64,000 nucleotides of DNA from NCBI GenBank assembly GCA_947624435.1, contig CANQKE010000010.1:1-64000 (forward strand), given 5' to 3'. Each line of letters opens with the position of its first letter. Position 1 is the first letter of the stretch. Shown here piece by piece: positions 1 to 6,834 of the stretch. The position numbers and the translations under genes were made by a program. The stretch comes from an uncultured Ruminiclostridium sp. GTDB taxonomy: Bacteria > Bacillota > Clostridia > Oscillospirales > Ruminococcaceae. The notes beneath the pieces were generated by a model that saw only the letters and a program-made list of their open reading frames with translations, was not told where the DNA came from and searched no databases.

Positions 1-8
1 TATCCCTG

Positions 9-263
9 TCAGAGAAGTTTCCTCTGCCGGGCAAACTCCTTTAGGATGTAAATATGCCAACGGGACTTTTGGACGATGGTGCGGAAGTGCGGCGAGCAGA
101 AAAACTCGATCAGATACACCTTGGGGATGCGGTTCACATTGTTTTTCTTGAACGACTTTAAGTGTCCTCTGCGGCACCAGCTGTTGACGGTGGTTTTCGC
201 ATAGCAGGTCAGCTTCACAATATCCTTCCGCACCACAGGCAGAACCTCGCTTTGCATTTTCAC
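9..263 (-). CDS. Small HTH / excisionase-like DNA-binding protein
   Basis: This 84-residue basic protein probably binds DNA. The segment around residues 14-45 (VRKDIVKLTCYAKTTVNSWC, then RRGHL) has the layout of the winged-HTH fold of excisionases and MerR-like recombination directionality factors. The start is a GTG at 261-263 that overlaps the TGA of an upstream reading frame (GTGA), which suggests translational coupling; an ATG two codons later is an alternative. It lies about 100 bases inside a displaced tRNA 3' end, so it is probably the last gene of an integrated element extending leftward out of the window. The family call is from pattern alone. It could instead be a small element-borne regulator. 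Confidence 0.6.
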   Translation of the reverse strand: MKMQSEVLPVVRKDIVKLTCYAKTTVNSWCRRGHLKSFKKNNVNRIPKVYLIEFFCSPHFRTIVQKSRWHIYILKEFARQRKLL

Positions 264-362
264 CGGGTAGCTGCCGCTGTACCACCCCGCCAGACAGAGT
301 AGCTTTCGGTGAAAACCTTGCGGTCTTTCAGATAGGCGATAACGTCCGTCTTTTTGATTTTG
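260..362 (-). pseudogene. Fragment of an excisionase-like reading frame next to the attachment site
   Basis: Reading leftward from the displaced tRNA end there is an open frame encoding CYKIKKTDVIAYLKDRKVF, which ends at the TGA at 260-262. The YKIKKTDVIAYL piece matches the usual C-terminal end of HTH_17 excisionases (pattern Y-x-I-x-x-x-D-hydrophobic-x-x-Y-L). No start codon or HTH half is visible, because the frame runs back into the tRNA-like sequence. It looks like the 3' remnant of a gene cut at the attachment site, or a gene completed only when the element is excised. Confidence is limited by the short length. Confidence 0.4.
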
Positions 363-367
363 TAGCA

Positions 368-395
368 GCGGGTTCGAATCCCGCCCTCTGCGCCA
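368..395 (+). other. Displaced tRNA 3' end (att repeat of an integrated element)
   Basis: The sequence GCGGGTTCGAATCCCGC is a perfect T-arm (5-bp stem, TTCGAAT loop). It is followed by a seven-base acceptor strand CCTCTGC, discriminator G and an encoded CCA. No D-arm or anticodon arm precedes it, so this is not a complete tRNA. A terminator follows at once, as expected downstream of a tRNA gene. The simplest reading is that an element integrated at a tRNA 3' end, duplicating this segment; the intact tRNA would then lie at the element's other end, left of the window. The isotype cannot be assigned from this piece. Confidence 0.75.
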
Positions 396-429
396 AAACC
401 GGAGTAGTTTTTGCTCCGGTTTTTATTTT
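395..429 (+). terminator. Terminator following the tRNA remnant
   Basis: AAAACCGGAG, a nine-base loop and CTCCGGTTTT form a hairpin followed by a T-rich tail. It directly follows the CCA of the tRNA fragment and probably is the original tRNA terminator. Confidence 0.8.
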
Positions 430-434
430 ATTCT

Positions 435-466
435 AAAAAACACCGCTGCGGTTCATCCCACAGCGG
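435..466 (-). terminator. Terminator of the B6 transporter operon
   Basis: Read on the minus strand, CCGCTG / CAGCGG pair around a 12-base loop and are followed by TGTTTTTT. It lies about 20 bases past the stop of the ECF S-component gene. Confidence 0.7.
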
Positions 467-484
467 CATTTATATTAACGTATA

Positions 485-1009
485 TTATTTCACTTTCCCT
501 GCGGCGGCGCCGACTGCTTTTGCGGCGAAGCCGGTTTTATCCAGAGCGGCGGCGAGTATGATATACAACGCCGAGCTTAGCGCGCACTGGGTGATATATC
601 CGGGTATTCCGGCGGCAGGCGCGATGAAATTGCCGGTTATGACAGATTCGTACAGGTAATATCCTCCTATGCAGATGACCCACGCGGGCAGCAGCGCTAA
701 GACATTGCGGATGTTCAGCAGCTTGCCGGACTTATAGGTGAAAAACAGCACCGTCACCGCTTTTATAACCGCGCTTGCGGGCGCCCAAAGCGCGTAACCG
801 GTAAGGCAGTCCGCCAGCACCGCGCCAAACGCTCCGGCAAAAGCCGCGTAGGGCGTGGGCAGCATAGCCGCCGCTAAGAAAATAAATCCGTCGCCTATAT
901 GGGTGTATCCCGTATGCGACGGGATATGCACATACGCCGTGAATACGAATATCACCGCGGTAAACACTCCGGCTATGCACATCAGCCGGGTCCTTTCTTT
1001 TGTTGTCAT
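485..1009 (-). CDS. ECF transporter S component, probably for vitamin B6
   Basis: This is a membrane protein of 174 residues from the chosen ATG at 1007-1009, with about five hydrophobic segments. It has the fold signature of small ECF S components (substrate-binding subunits that pair with a shared EcfT-EcfAA' module). The stretches HTGYTHIGDGFIFLAAAMLP and GAVLADCLTGYALWAPA resemble the family I know as TIGR04002. It lies 96 bases downstream of the pyridoxal kinase on the same strand and opposite a MocR-type regulator, so vitamin B6 is the inferred substrate. The frame remains open further upstream to 1096, but that extension reads as poor protein. No EcfT or EcfA gene is in the window. Confidence 0.75.
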   Translation of the reverse strand: MTTKERTRLMCIAGVFTAVIFVFTAYVHIPSHTGYTHIGDGFIFLAAAMLPTPYAAFAGAFGAVLADCLTGYALWAPASAVIKAVTVLFFTYKSGKLLNIRNVLALLPAWVICIGGYYLYESVITGNFIAPAAGIPGYITQCALSSALYIILAAALDKTGFAAKAVGAAAGKVK

Positions 1010-1105
1010 AATTATGACTGTGCTTGCAAAGCAAGCACCTCTCCTTTCGAGTTTTTTGCGGTTTTGCAAAGCAAAATTGCTGACCGTACTCAGCAAAGTA
1101 AAAAA
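1010..1105 (-). promoter_or_regulatory. Two perfect small hairpins between pdxK and the S-component gene
   Basis: On the minus strand the 96-base gap holds TTTTGC-TTT-GCAAAA and GTGCTTGC-TTT-GCAAGCAC, two perfect stem-loops with the same TTT loop. A Shine-Dalgarno-like AAAGGAGAGG lies just before the second hairpin and about 30 bases from the ATG. The second hairpin could therefore bring the ribosome site close to the start or modulate coupling. No known riboswitch was recognised. Confidence 0.45.
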
Positions 1106-1939
1106 TTACTCTTTCCCAAGCTCCCAAAGCAACGGCTCAAAACAAATGCCGTCCGTGCCGGGCAGACCGGTCTTGACCGTCAGCCTAAGCGCCTTCGCTA
1201 TAAACGAGGACGCCAGCCTTACCCCCTGTTCCAGCTCCAGCCCGTTCACCGCCGAGCCGCAGACTATCGAAGAAAACACGTCTCCCGTACCGGAACGGCA
1301 GGGCCCCGCTTTAGTTTCTATAACGGTACTTGAGGGCTTTCCCCTGCGGTAGATGAAATTTTCCAGAGTATCGCCCCTGTCAAGGCCGGATACCACTATG
1401 CTTTTTGCGCCCTTATCGCACAATTTTTCACACAGCTTTTCCAGCTCGCTGTCGCTTATGTCGGGGCGGTATTCGGTGTCGGTGAGAATACACACCTCGG
1501 TAAGATTCGGGGTAAGTATGTCGGCATACGGCAGCAGCTCTCTCATCTTTAAGGCAAGCGACTCGGGGTAGGTGGGATACAGCTTTCCGTTATCCCCCAT
1601 CACCGGATCTATCACCACGCAGCATTCGTCGGTCTTGAACAGCCGCATAAAACGCTTTACCGTTTCTATCTGTGTGACAGAACCGAGAAATCCGGTCAAT
1701 ATGCCGTTAAACCTCAGCCCCAGCTTTGCCCATTCGTCCATATACGGCTCCATGTGTTCGGTGAAATCCGTCGAATAAAAGCTCTCAAAGCCGGTGTGGT
1801 CGGAAAATATCGCGGTCGGCAGCGGACAGCACTGTATCTTCATCGCGGAAATAACAGGCAATGACACCGATATAGAACACTTGCCGAAGCCGCACAGGTC
1901 GTTTATCACCGCTATCTTCTTCTGTCGGTTATGCGACAT
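1106..1939 (-). CDS. pdxK: Pyridoxamine/pyridoxal kinase
   Basis: This 277-residue enzyme should phosphorylate pyridoxal, pyridoxine and pyridoxamine with ATP to give PLP and its relatives in the cytoplasm (B6 salvage). It has the ribokinase-like fold. The N-terminal KKIAVINDLCGFGKCSISVS opens the family, VVIDPVMGDNGKLY is the substrate and cation region, and CRSGTGDVFSSI contains the GTGD anion hole with the catalytic Asp. Length fits PdxY/PdxK of Firmicutes. The ATG at 1937-1939 is preceded by GAGGGA. It shares a transcript with the ECF S component and is divergent from a MocR-type gene, a classic PdxR-PdxK arrangement. Confidence 0.88.
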   Translation of the reverse strand: MSHNRQKKIAVINDLCGFGKCSISVSLPVISAMKIQCCPLPTAIFSDHTGFESFYSTDFTEHMEPYMDEWAKLGLRFNGILTGFLGSVTQIETVKRFMRLFKTDECCVVIDPVMGDNGKLYPTYPESLALKMRELLPYADILTPNLTEVCILTDTEYRPDISDSELEKLCEKLCDKGAKSIVVSGLDRGDTLENFIYRRGKPSSTVIETKAGPCRSGTGDVFSSIVCGSAVNGLELEQGVRLASSFIAKALRLTVKTGLPGTDGICFEPLLWELGKE

Positions 1940-1984
1940 ATTTTATTCCCTCTTCCTCTTGATTTTCTCACAGCATTAGTATAT

Positions 1985-2040
1985 AATATAACTGAACATA
2001 TTAAAATAGCCAGTTTATGAAAAAATTATATAACCAGTTG
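1985..2040. promoter_or_regulatory. Divergent operator/promoter between pdxK and the MocR gene
   Basis: The 109-base gap is AT-rich and carries two direct CCAGTT half-sites (2010-2015 and 2034-2039, 24 bases apart) and an inverted AACTG (1990-1994). Known PdxR/MocR operators use spaced direct repeats, so these are candidate binding sites. A TATACT-like -10 for pdxK lies between them on the minus strand. The MocR gene has GGAGGG before its ATG at 2049. Confidence 0.5.
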
Positions 2041-2048
2041 GAGGGCGT

Positions 2049-3131
2049 ATGAAATACAAGATAGAAAAAGAGGGCAAAGCGCCGGCTTATTTGCAATTAT
2101 ACAAGCAGATAAGGGAGGACATAGTCAGCGGCGCATACCGCTATAACAGCAAGCTGCCCTCCAAAAGGCTGATAGCCGCCGAGACCGGCATAAGCGTAAT
2201 AACCATAGAGCACACATACGCGCTGCTTGCGGAAGAGGGCTACATCGAGCCGAGGGAGCGCAGCGGGTACTTCGTAGTGTTCCGCCCGTCGGACGGATTT
2301 GCCCACGGGGGAGAGGGCGTGCTGTCACATTCCCCGGCGGTAAAGCGGGATACCAAGACCGAGCTGCCGTTCCCGTTACTTGCCCGCACCATGCGCAGAG
2401 TTATCTCGGACTGCGGGGAGCGGATAATGGAGCGCTGTGAAAACAAGGGCAGCATTGAGCTGAGGGAGACGCTGAAGCGTTATCTCGCGGCAAGCCGAGG
2501 GATAAGCGTCAATACCGAGCAGATAGTAATAGGCTCCGGCTCGGAATATCTTTACGGGCTGGTGACCGAGCTTTTAGGCAAGGACAAGCTGTACGCGGTG
2601 GAATTTCCCACCTACCGCAAAATAGAACAATTATACGGCGCGATGGGGATAAATTACGAAAAGCTGCCTATGGGGAAAAACGGCATAGAAAGCAGCTTTT
2701 TATGGGAGAGCAGGGCGGATATTCTGCACATTTCGCCCTACCGCAGTTTTCCCAGCGGGATAACCGCCGACGCGTCCAAGCGGCACGAATACGTGCGTTG
2801 GGCGGCACGGCGCGGCGGCTTTATAATAGAGGATGACTACGAGTCGGAGTTTTCGGTTTCGCAAAAGCCGGAGGACACGGTTTTTTCCCTATCCGACAAG
2901 GATAACGTGATATATATGAATACCTTTACCCGCACCGTTTCCCCGTCGATAAGGGTGGGCTATATGCTGCTGCCGAAAAGCCTTGTCAAGGAATTTGACG
3001 AGCGGCTGGGCTTTTATTCCTGTACCGTACCGACCTTTTTTCAGCTTGTGCTGGCGGAGCTTATTGCCGGCGGCGATTTTGAAAGGCATATCAATAGGGT
3101 GAGACGGTCAAAGAGGAGGGAGATGGGGTAA
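2049..3131 (+). CDS. MocR/PdxR-type regulator, C-terminally truncated and lacking the PLP lysine
   Basis: The protein has an N-terminal GntR winged HTH (residues about 8-75, with SKLPSKRLIAAETGISVITI) joined to a class-I aminotransferase-like domain. Relatives sense PLP and control B6 genes, and it faces pdxK. Two things are odd. The Schiff-base segment, normally T-F-S-K-T/S, reads NTFTRTVSPSIRVGY, so residue 295 is Arg instead of Lys. The protein also stops at 360 residues, where relatives have about 450-470: after FERHINRVRR the usual final domain is missing, and a GC-rich repeat copy begins within about 15 bases of the stop. It may be a degraded regulator or a ligand-independent variant. 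Confidence 0.8.
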   Translation: MKYKIEKEGKAPAYLQLYKQIREDIVSGAYRYNSKLPSKRLIAAETGISVITIEHTYALLAEEGYIEPRERSGYFVVFRPSDGFAHGGEGVLSHSPAVKRDTKTELPFPLLARTMRRVISDCGERIMERCENKGSIELRETLKRYLAASRGISVNTEQIVIGSGSEYLYGLVTELLGKDKLYAVEFPTYRKIEQLYGAMGINYEKLPMGKNGIESSFLWESRADILHISPYRSFPSGITADASKRHEYVRWAARRGGFIIEDDYESEFSVSQKPEDTVFSLSDKDNVIYMNTFTRTVSPSIRVGYMLLPKSLVKEFDERLGFYSCTVPTFFQLVLAELIAGGDFERHINRVRRSKRREMG

Positions 3132-3140
3132 CAACGGGGT

Positions 3141-3665
3141 GCTTTTTGGGGCTCTGCCCTGTGCCCTTTTTATGGGGGCTCTGCCCCCCCAGACCCCCGC
3201 TGGGGAGCAGATTGCTCCCCAGACCCCTTATGTGATCACAAAAGTCTCCCTCCCCATAAAGGGGAGGGAGACTTTTGTATAAATATATAGGTGATTGAGA
3301 ACAATACGCACTCAGCGGAGATTAAGGACATAACTCAAAAGGGTGTGGGGCGGAGCCTAAAAAATAAGCGGGGCGTGGGGCGGCAGCCCCACAAAAAAGG
3401 GGCGGGCGGGTGGGATACTGTGAACTACGCGCACAGCGGGGGTATTGGGGGCAGAGCCCCCAAAAGTGCCGCGAGGGCTGCCCGTCGCACCGTGACAATA
3501 AAAGAACTTTATAACGCTTACGCCAAGCAGCCAAATGCAAAGCAGCAACGCCGCGGACGTACTGTGTTTTGAAGTCATCAAGTGCCCTTCATAGAAAAAT
3601 CATGTAGGGGTCAAGGGGGAAACCTTCCCCCTTGCGGGGGCTTGGGGGGCAGAGCCCCAAAAGAT
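3141..3665 (+). repeat. Interspersed repeat, copy A
   Basis: This is a gene-free stretch between the truncated MocR gene and the convergent GH94 gene. In order it has: GC hairpins (GGGGGCTCTGCCCCC type); TGGGGAGCAGATTGCTCCCCA; a perfect 16-bp stem at 3240-3276 (AAAAGTCTCCCTCCCC-ATAAA-complement); the conserved TATAAATATATAGGTGATTGAG block; GC hairpins; the AAAGAACTTTATAA block; and a final GGGGCAGAGCCCC hairpin. It ends about 10 bases before the GH94 stop codon. Short ORFs here are fortuitous. Confidence 0.85.
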
Positions 3666-3675
3666 CAAACCGAAA

Positions 3676-6057
3676 TTACAGCTCTACAACTATATCGTTT
3701 TCGGGCTTTAATATGCTGTCAAGTATCAGCTTGCCCTCTATCTTTTCGCCGTTGACGGTGACTTGCTTTACACCATGTTCGCTGCCGTTCGGGTTCTTTA
3801 CCGTGACGTGCAGCTTTTTGCCGCGGAAAGTCTTATCCATAGTGTATTCTTTCCACTCGGAGGGGATAGACGGGTCGATAACGATGCCCTTAGTTTCGGG
3901 ATTAAGACCGAGTATACCCTCGGTAGTTCCCACCATAACGGTGGACGCGGTACCTGTCAGCCAATGAACGTGCGCGCGTCCGGCAAACGGGCTGTCCTTG
4001 CCCTCTACAAACTGACCGTAAACGTACGGCTCAAGCACTCTATGCTCGGCGTTGTCGTTGTAGGTAGCGGGCGCGGCCTCTTTCCAGTACTTATAAGCGC
4101 GGTTGCCGTGGCCGAGCTTTGACTCGGCGAGTATCAGCCAGCCCTGCGGCTGGGAGAAGATACCGGCATTCTCCTTGGTGCATTTATTAAAGCACTGCAT
4201 AAGCGCGCCGTCAAAGCCATGCTCTACATACGGCGGATACATTACCATTGCGCCGTAGGGGGTATTAAGCTCACGCTCTACGCTGTCCATAGCCTTTTCG
4301 CCCTGCTCTTTAGTAGCAAAGCCGGAGATGATAGACCACGACTGCGGATTGAGCCACATGTTAGCCTCCGGATCGGTGCGCTGACCGATAACCGTGCCGT
4401 CCTCTTTATAACCTCTTATCCACCTGTCTTCGTTCCAGCAAGCGGAAAGTATCTTATCAAGGTCGGCCTTTACCCCGTCAAGATAGGTGATGTATTCGCT
4501 GTCGTTCTTCTCCTCGGCGTAGGTGCGCAGTATCTTCACCGCATAAACGAGCTGGAACGCCACGAATGTGGATTCGCCCTTCTTGCCGAGCCTCAGGCAG
4601 TCGTTCCAATCGGCGTGCAAGCCTGCCGGCATACCGTGATTGCCGAGGTTGTTCATCGAGAACATTATCGCTCTCTTAAGGTGATCGTACACCGTGCCTT
4701 TTTCGCCGTCGTTGGCGTAGAATATTTCCTCGTCCAAGAACGCGTGGTCGCCGCTCTCGGAAATGTACTTATATATGGTGGGGAACAGCCACAGCGCGTC
4801 GTCCGCACGGTAGCTGGGATGTCCGGTCTCCTTTACATAATCCGGATCGTCCGGCGTGTTTTCGCTGCCGGCCTTATGGGTGTATTTAACAAGCGGAAGT
4901 CCCGCGCCGTTGGTGACCTGAGCGGACAGCATGAAAATTATCTGCTGCTTTGCCATTTCCGGAGCAAGGTGGATTATACCCTGTATATCCTGAACGGTGT
5001 CGCGGTAGCCGAAGCCGTTTCTAAGGCCGCAGTACTGGAAAGACGCCGCTCTAGACCAGATAAAGGTGATAAAGCAGTTGTACGCGTTCCAAACGTTCAC
5101 CATGTTGTTGAAATCCGCGTCGGGAGTATTTACCACGAGATTTGCAAGCTTGGAATGCCAGTAGTTCTTAAGCTCGGCGATCTCCTTTTCTACCACGCCC
5201 TCTTTCTGATAGGACGCGATTATCTCGGAGGCGATGTTCTCCGGCTTCTGACCCATTATGTAAATGATGTCCTTAGTTTCGCCGGGCTGGAGCACGATAT
5301 CGCTTTCCAAAGCGCCGCAGGAGTTGGTATTATAGTTGAGGTCGCCCTTAAGTCCCTCGGCTATGCCCTTGGGGCTTGCGTAGGTGCGGTAATTTCCGAC
5401 GAACGCGTCGCGGTCGCCGCAGTAAGCGGATACCTCCGCCCTTGCAACGCCGAGGAAACGCTCGTTGTTCGGGTTCTTGAACACCTCGTTTTGCTTTTGC
5501 TGGATGAAATTACCCTTGAAGTAGGTGCGGGTGATGAACAGCGTATATTGCAGATTTACCTGATCCTGCTCGTAATTATTATCGTTTACGAACTCGCAGT
5601 AGCCGGTGACCGCCAGTTTCCGGGGAGTATTGCCGTTGTTGGTGACCTTTGCCGCCCATACCTCGTAAGTGGCGTTCAGCGGAACGTAGTAAGTCACTTC
5701 CGACTTTATATCCTTATATTCGGAGGTGATAACGGTGTAAGCCGTACCGTGGCGGCATTCGCTCTTATACTCGTCAAGCGGCTTGCACACCGGCGACCAT
5801 GACGCCGACCAAAAATCGTTGTCCTCAAGGTCTTTGATATAGATGTAACGGCCGGGCTGGTCGTTCGGGACGGAGTTGAAACGGTAGCGGATAACTCTGC
5901 CGTTCGCGCCGGATTTTACAAAGCTGTAGCCGCCCGCGTTATTGGAGATTATCGCGCCGTACTCCGGCGAGCCGAGATAGTTTGCCCATGCCGAGGGGGT
6001 ATCGGGTCTTGTGATGACGTATTCCTTGTTTTCAAGGTCAAAATGTCCGTAATTCAT
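3676..6057 (-). CDS. GH94 cellobiose phosphorylase
   Basis: This 793-residue cytosolic enzyme should cleave cellobiose (or a related beta-glucoside) with phosphate to give glucose 1-phosphate and glucose. The N-terminus (FDLENKEYVITRPDTPSAWA, then NYLGSPEYGAIISNNAGGYS) is the family's beta-sandwich. The (alpha/alpha)6 barrel carries GLHADWNDCLRLG, where Asp486 is the general acid, matching Asp490 of Cellulomonas cellobiose phosphorylase. The length agrees with cellobiose rather than cellodextrin or cyclic-glucan enzymes. There is no signal peptide. Diacetylchitobiose phosphorylase is the main alternative. GAAAGGA precedes the ATG, and a good promoter lies 80-110 bases upstream. It is a single-gene transcript flanked by repeat copies. 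Confidence 0.9.
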   Translation of the reverse strand: MNYGHFDLENKEYVITRPDTPSAWANYLGSPEYGAIISNNAGGYSFVKSGANGRVIRYRFNSVPNDQPGRYIYIKDLEDNDFWSASWSPVCKPLDEYKSECRHGTAYTVITSEYKDIKSEVTYYVPLNATYEVWAAKVTNNGNTPRKLAVTGYCEFVNDNNYEQDQVNLQYTLFITRTYFKGNFIQQKQNEVFKNPNNERFLGVARAEVSAYCGDRDAFVGNYRTYASPKGIAEGLKGDLNYNTNSCGALESDIVLQPGETKDIIYIMGQKPENIASEIIASYQKEGVVEKEIAELKNYWHSKLANLVVNTPDADFNNMVNVWNAYNCFITFIWSRAASFQYCGLRNGFGYRDTVQDIQGIIHLAPEMAKQQIIFMLSAQVTNGAGLPLVKYTHKAGSENTPDDPDYVKETGHPSYRADDALWLFPTIYKYISESGDHAFLDEEIFYANDGEKGTVYDHLKRAIMFSMNNLGNHGMPAGLHADWNDCLRLGKKGESTFVAFQLVYAVKILRTYAEEKNDSEYITYLDGVKADLDKILSACWNEDRWIRGYKEDGTVIGQRTDPEANMWLNPQSWSIISGFATKEQGEKAMDSVERELNTPYGAMVMYPPYVEHGFDGALMQCFNKCTKENAGIFSQPQGWLILAESKLGHGNRAYKYWKEAAPATYNDNAEHRVLEPYVYGQFVEGKDSPFAGRAHVHWLTGTASTVMVGTTEGILGLNPETKGIVIDPSIPSEWKEYTMDKTFRGKKLHVTVKNPNGSEHGVKQVTVNGEKIEGKLILDSILKPENDIVVEL

Positions 6058-6140
6058 ATTCTGCTGTCCTTTCGTTTATCTGCCGAAAAAGGCATTTTTC
6101 GCGCTCGGATGTTAGCCCTGTCCGAACGCCCTATAAATAA

Positions 6141-6169
6141 ATTATATCAGTAATAACCTGCCTTTTCAA
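6141..6169 (-). promoter_or_regulatory. Promoter of the GH94 gene
   Basis: On the minus strand TTGAAA (6164-6169) and TATAAT (6141-6146) are separated by exactly 17 bases, leaving a leader of about 75 bases before the ATG. Confidence 0.75.
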
Positions 6170-6219
6170 GGGCGGTAATTTCAACAAAATTATAAAAGGG
6201 ATTTTGTGCAATATAACGA

Positions 6220-6772
6220 AGTTTTGGGGCGCTGCCCCAAGCCCCCGCAAGGGGGAATGTCCCCCTTGACCCCTACATGATTTCAGATATACCGTTGCAT
6301 ACGAAATACAAGGGATAATCCTTATCCGAATTTATCAACCTCCGCTGGCCTCTCCGACAGGACACCCAGGGCAGGGGAAAGGCGACCTACGGTTCCTTTC
6401 CCCTACCCTCGGTTTCCTTTCGGACTTTTCTTCCTCACCCGACCCCTATCCGTCCCTTTATTCACGTCGCAGGCTCTGCCTATCGGCGGCGGTTTATCGG
6501 TTGCTGTTACATCTGCTTTTCTCCTTTTACGCTTTCTATGGAGGGCGCTTGATAACCCACAAATGCAGTACGTCCGCCGCGTTGTACAGACTCCTTTGGC
6601 TACTTGGCGGAGGCGTTATAAAGTTCTTTTATCAGCACGGTGCGACGGGCTACCCTCGCGGCACTATTGGGGGCTCTGCCCCCAAGCCCCCGCTGTGCGC
6701 TGCGCGCACAGATTCCCACCCACCCACCCTTTTTTGTGGGGCTTCGCCCCACGCCCCGATTTTTCCCAAAGC
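6220..6772 (-). repeat. Interspersed repeat, copy B (inverted)
   Basis: This copy is in the opposite orientation to the other copies. Read on the minus strand it has GC hairpins, the AAAGAACTTTATAACGCC block, the GTGTCCTGTCGGAGAGGCCAG block with GGATAAGGATTATCC, GTATGCAACGGTATATC, and the final GGGGCAGCGCCCC hairpin. It lacks the AAAATTATCCC hairpin module seen in copies A, C and E-H. It lies between the GH94 promoter and the terminator of the surface-protein gene. Overlapping short ORFs are shadows of the repeat. Confidence 0.85.
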
Positions 6773-6783
6773 AACAAAAAACA

Positions 6784-6802
6784 ACCCCCGCTAAGCGGGG
6801 GT
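6784..6802 (-). terminator. Terminator of the surface-protein gene
   Basis: ACCCCCGC-TAA-GCGGGGGT is a perfect stem followed on the minus strand by TGTTTTTTG, 33 bases past the stop codon. Confidence 0.85.
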
Positions 6803-6834
6803 CGCATTTGTTAAGAAAACTTAATCGTTATCGA

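Noticed and set aside
3291..3572. Short ORFs inside the repeat copies, sharing phrases such as YKVLLSARCDGQPS
   Set aside because: They recur because the DNA repeats recur. Reading frames break at different places in each copy, there are no ribosome sites, and composition follows the GC hairpins.
4219..5802. 527-codon open frame on the plus strand opposite the GH94 gene
   Set aside because: It lies wholly antisense to a convincing cellobiose phosphorylase with intact motifs; its translation has no recognisable domain and reflects the codon bias of the other strand.
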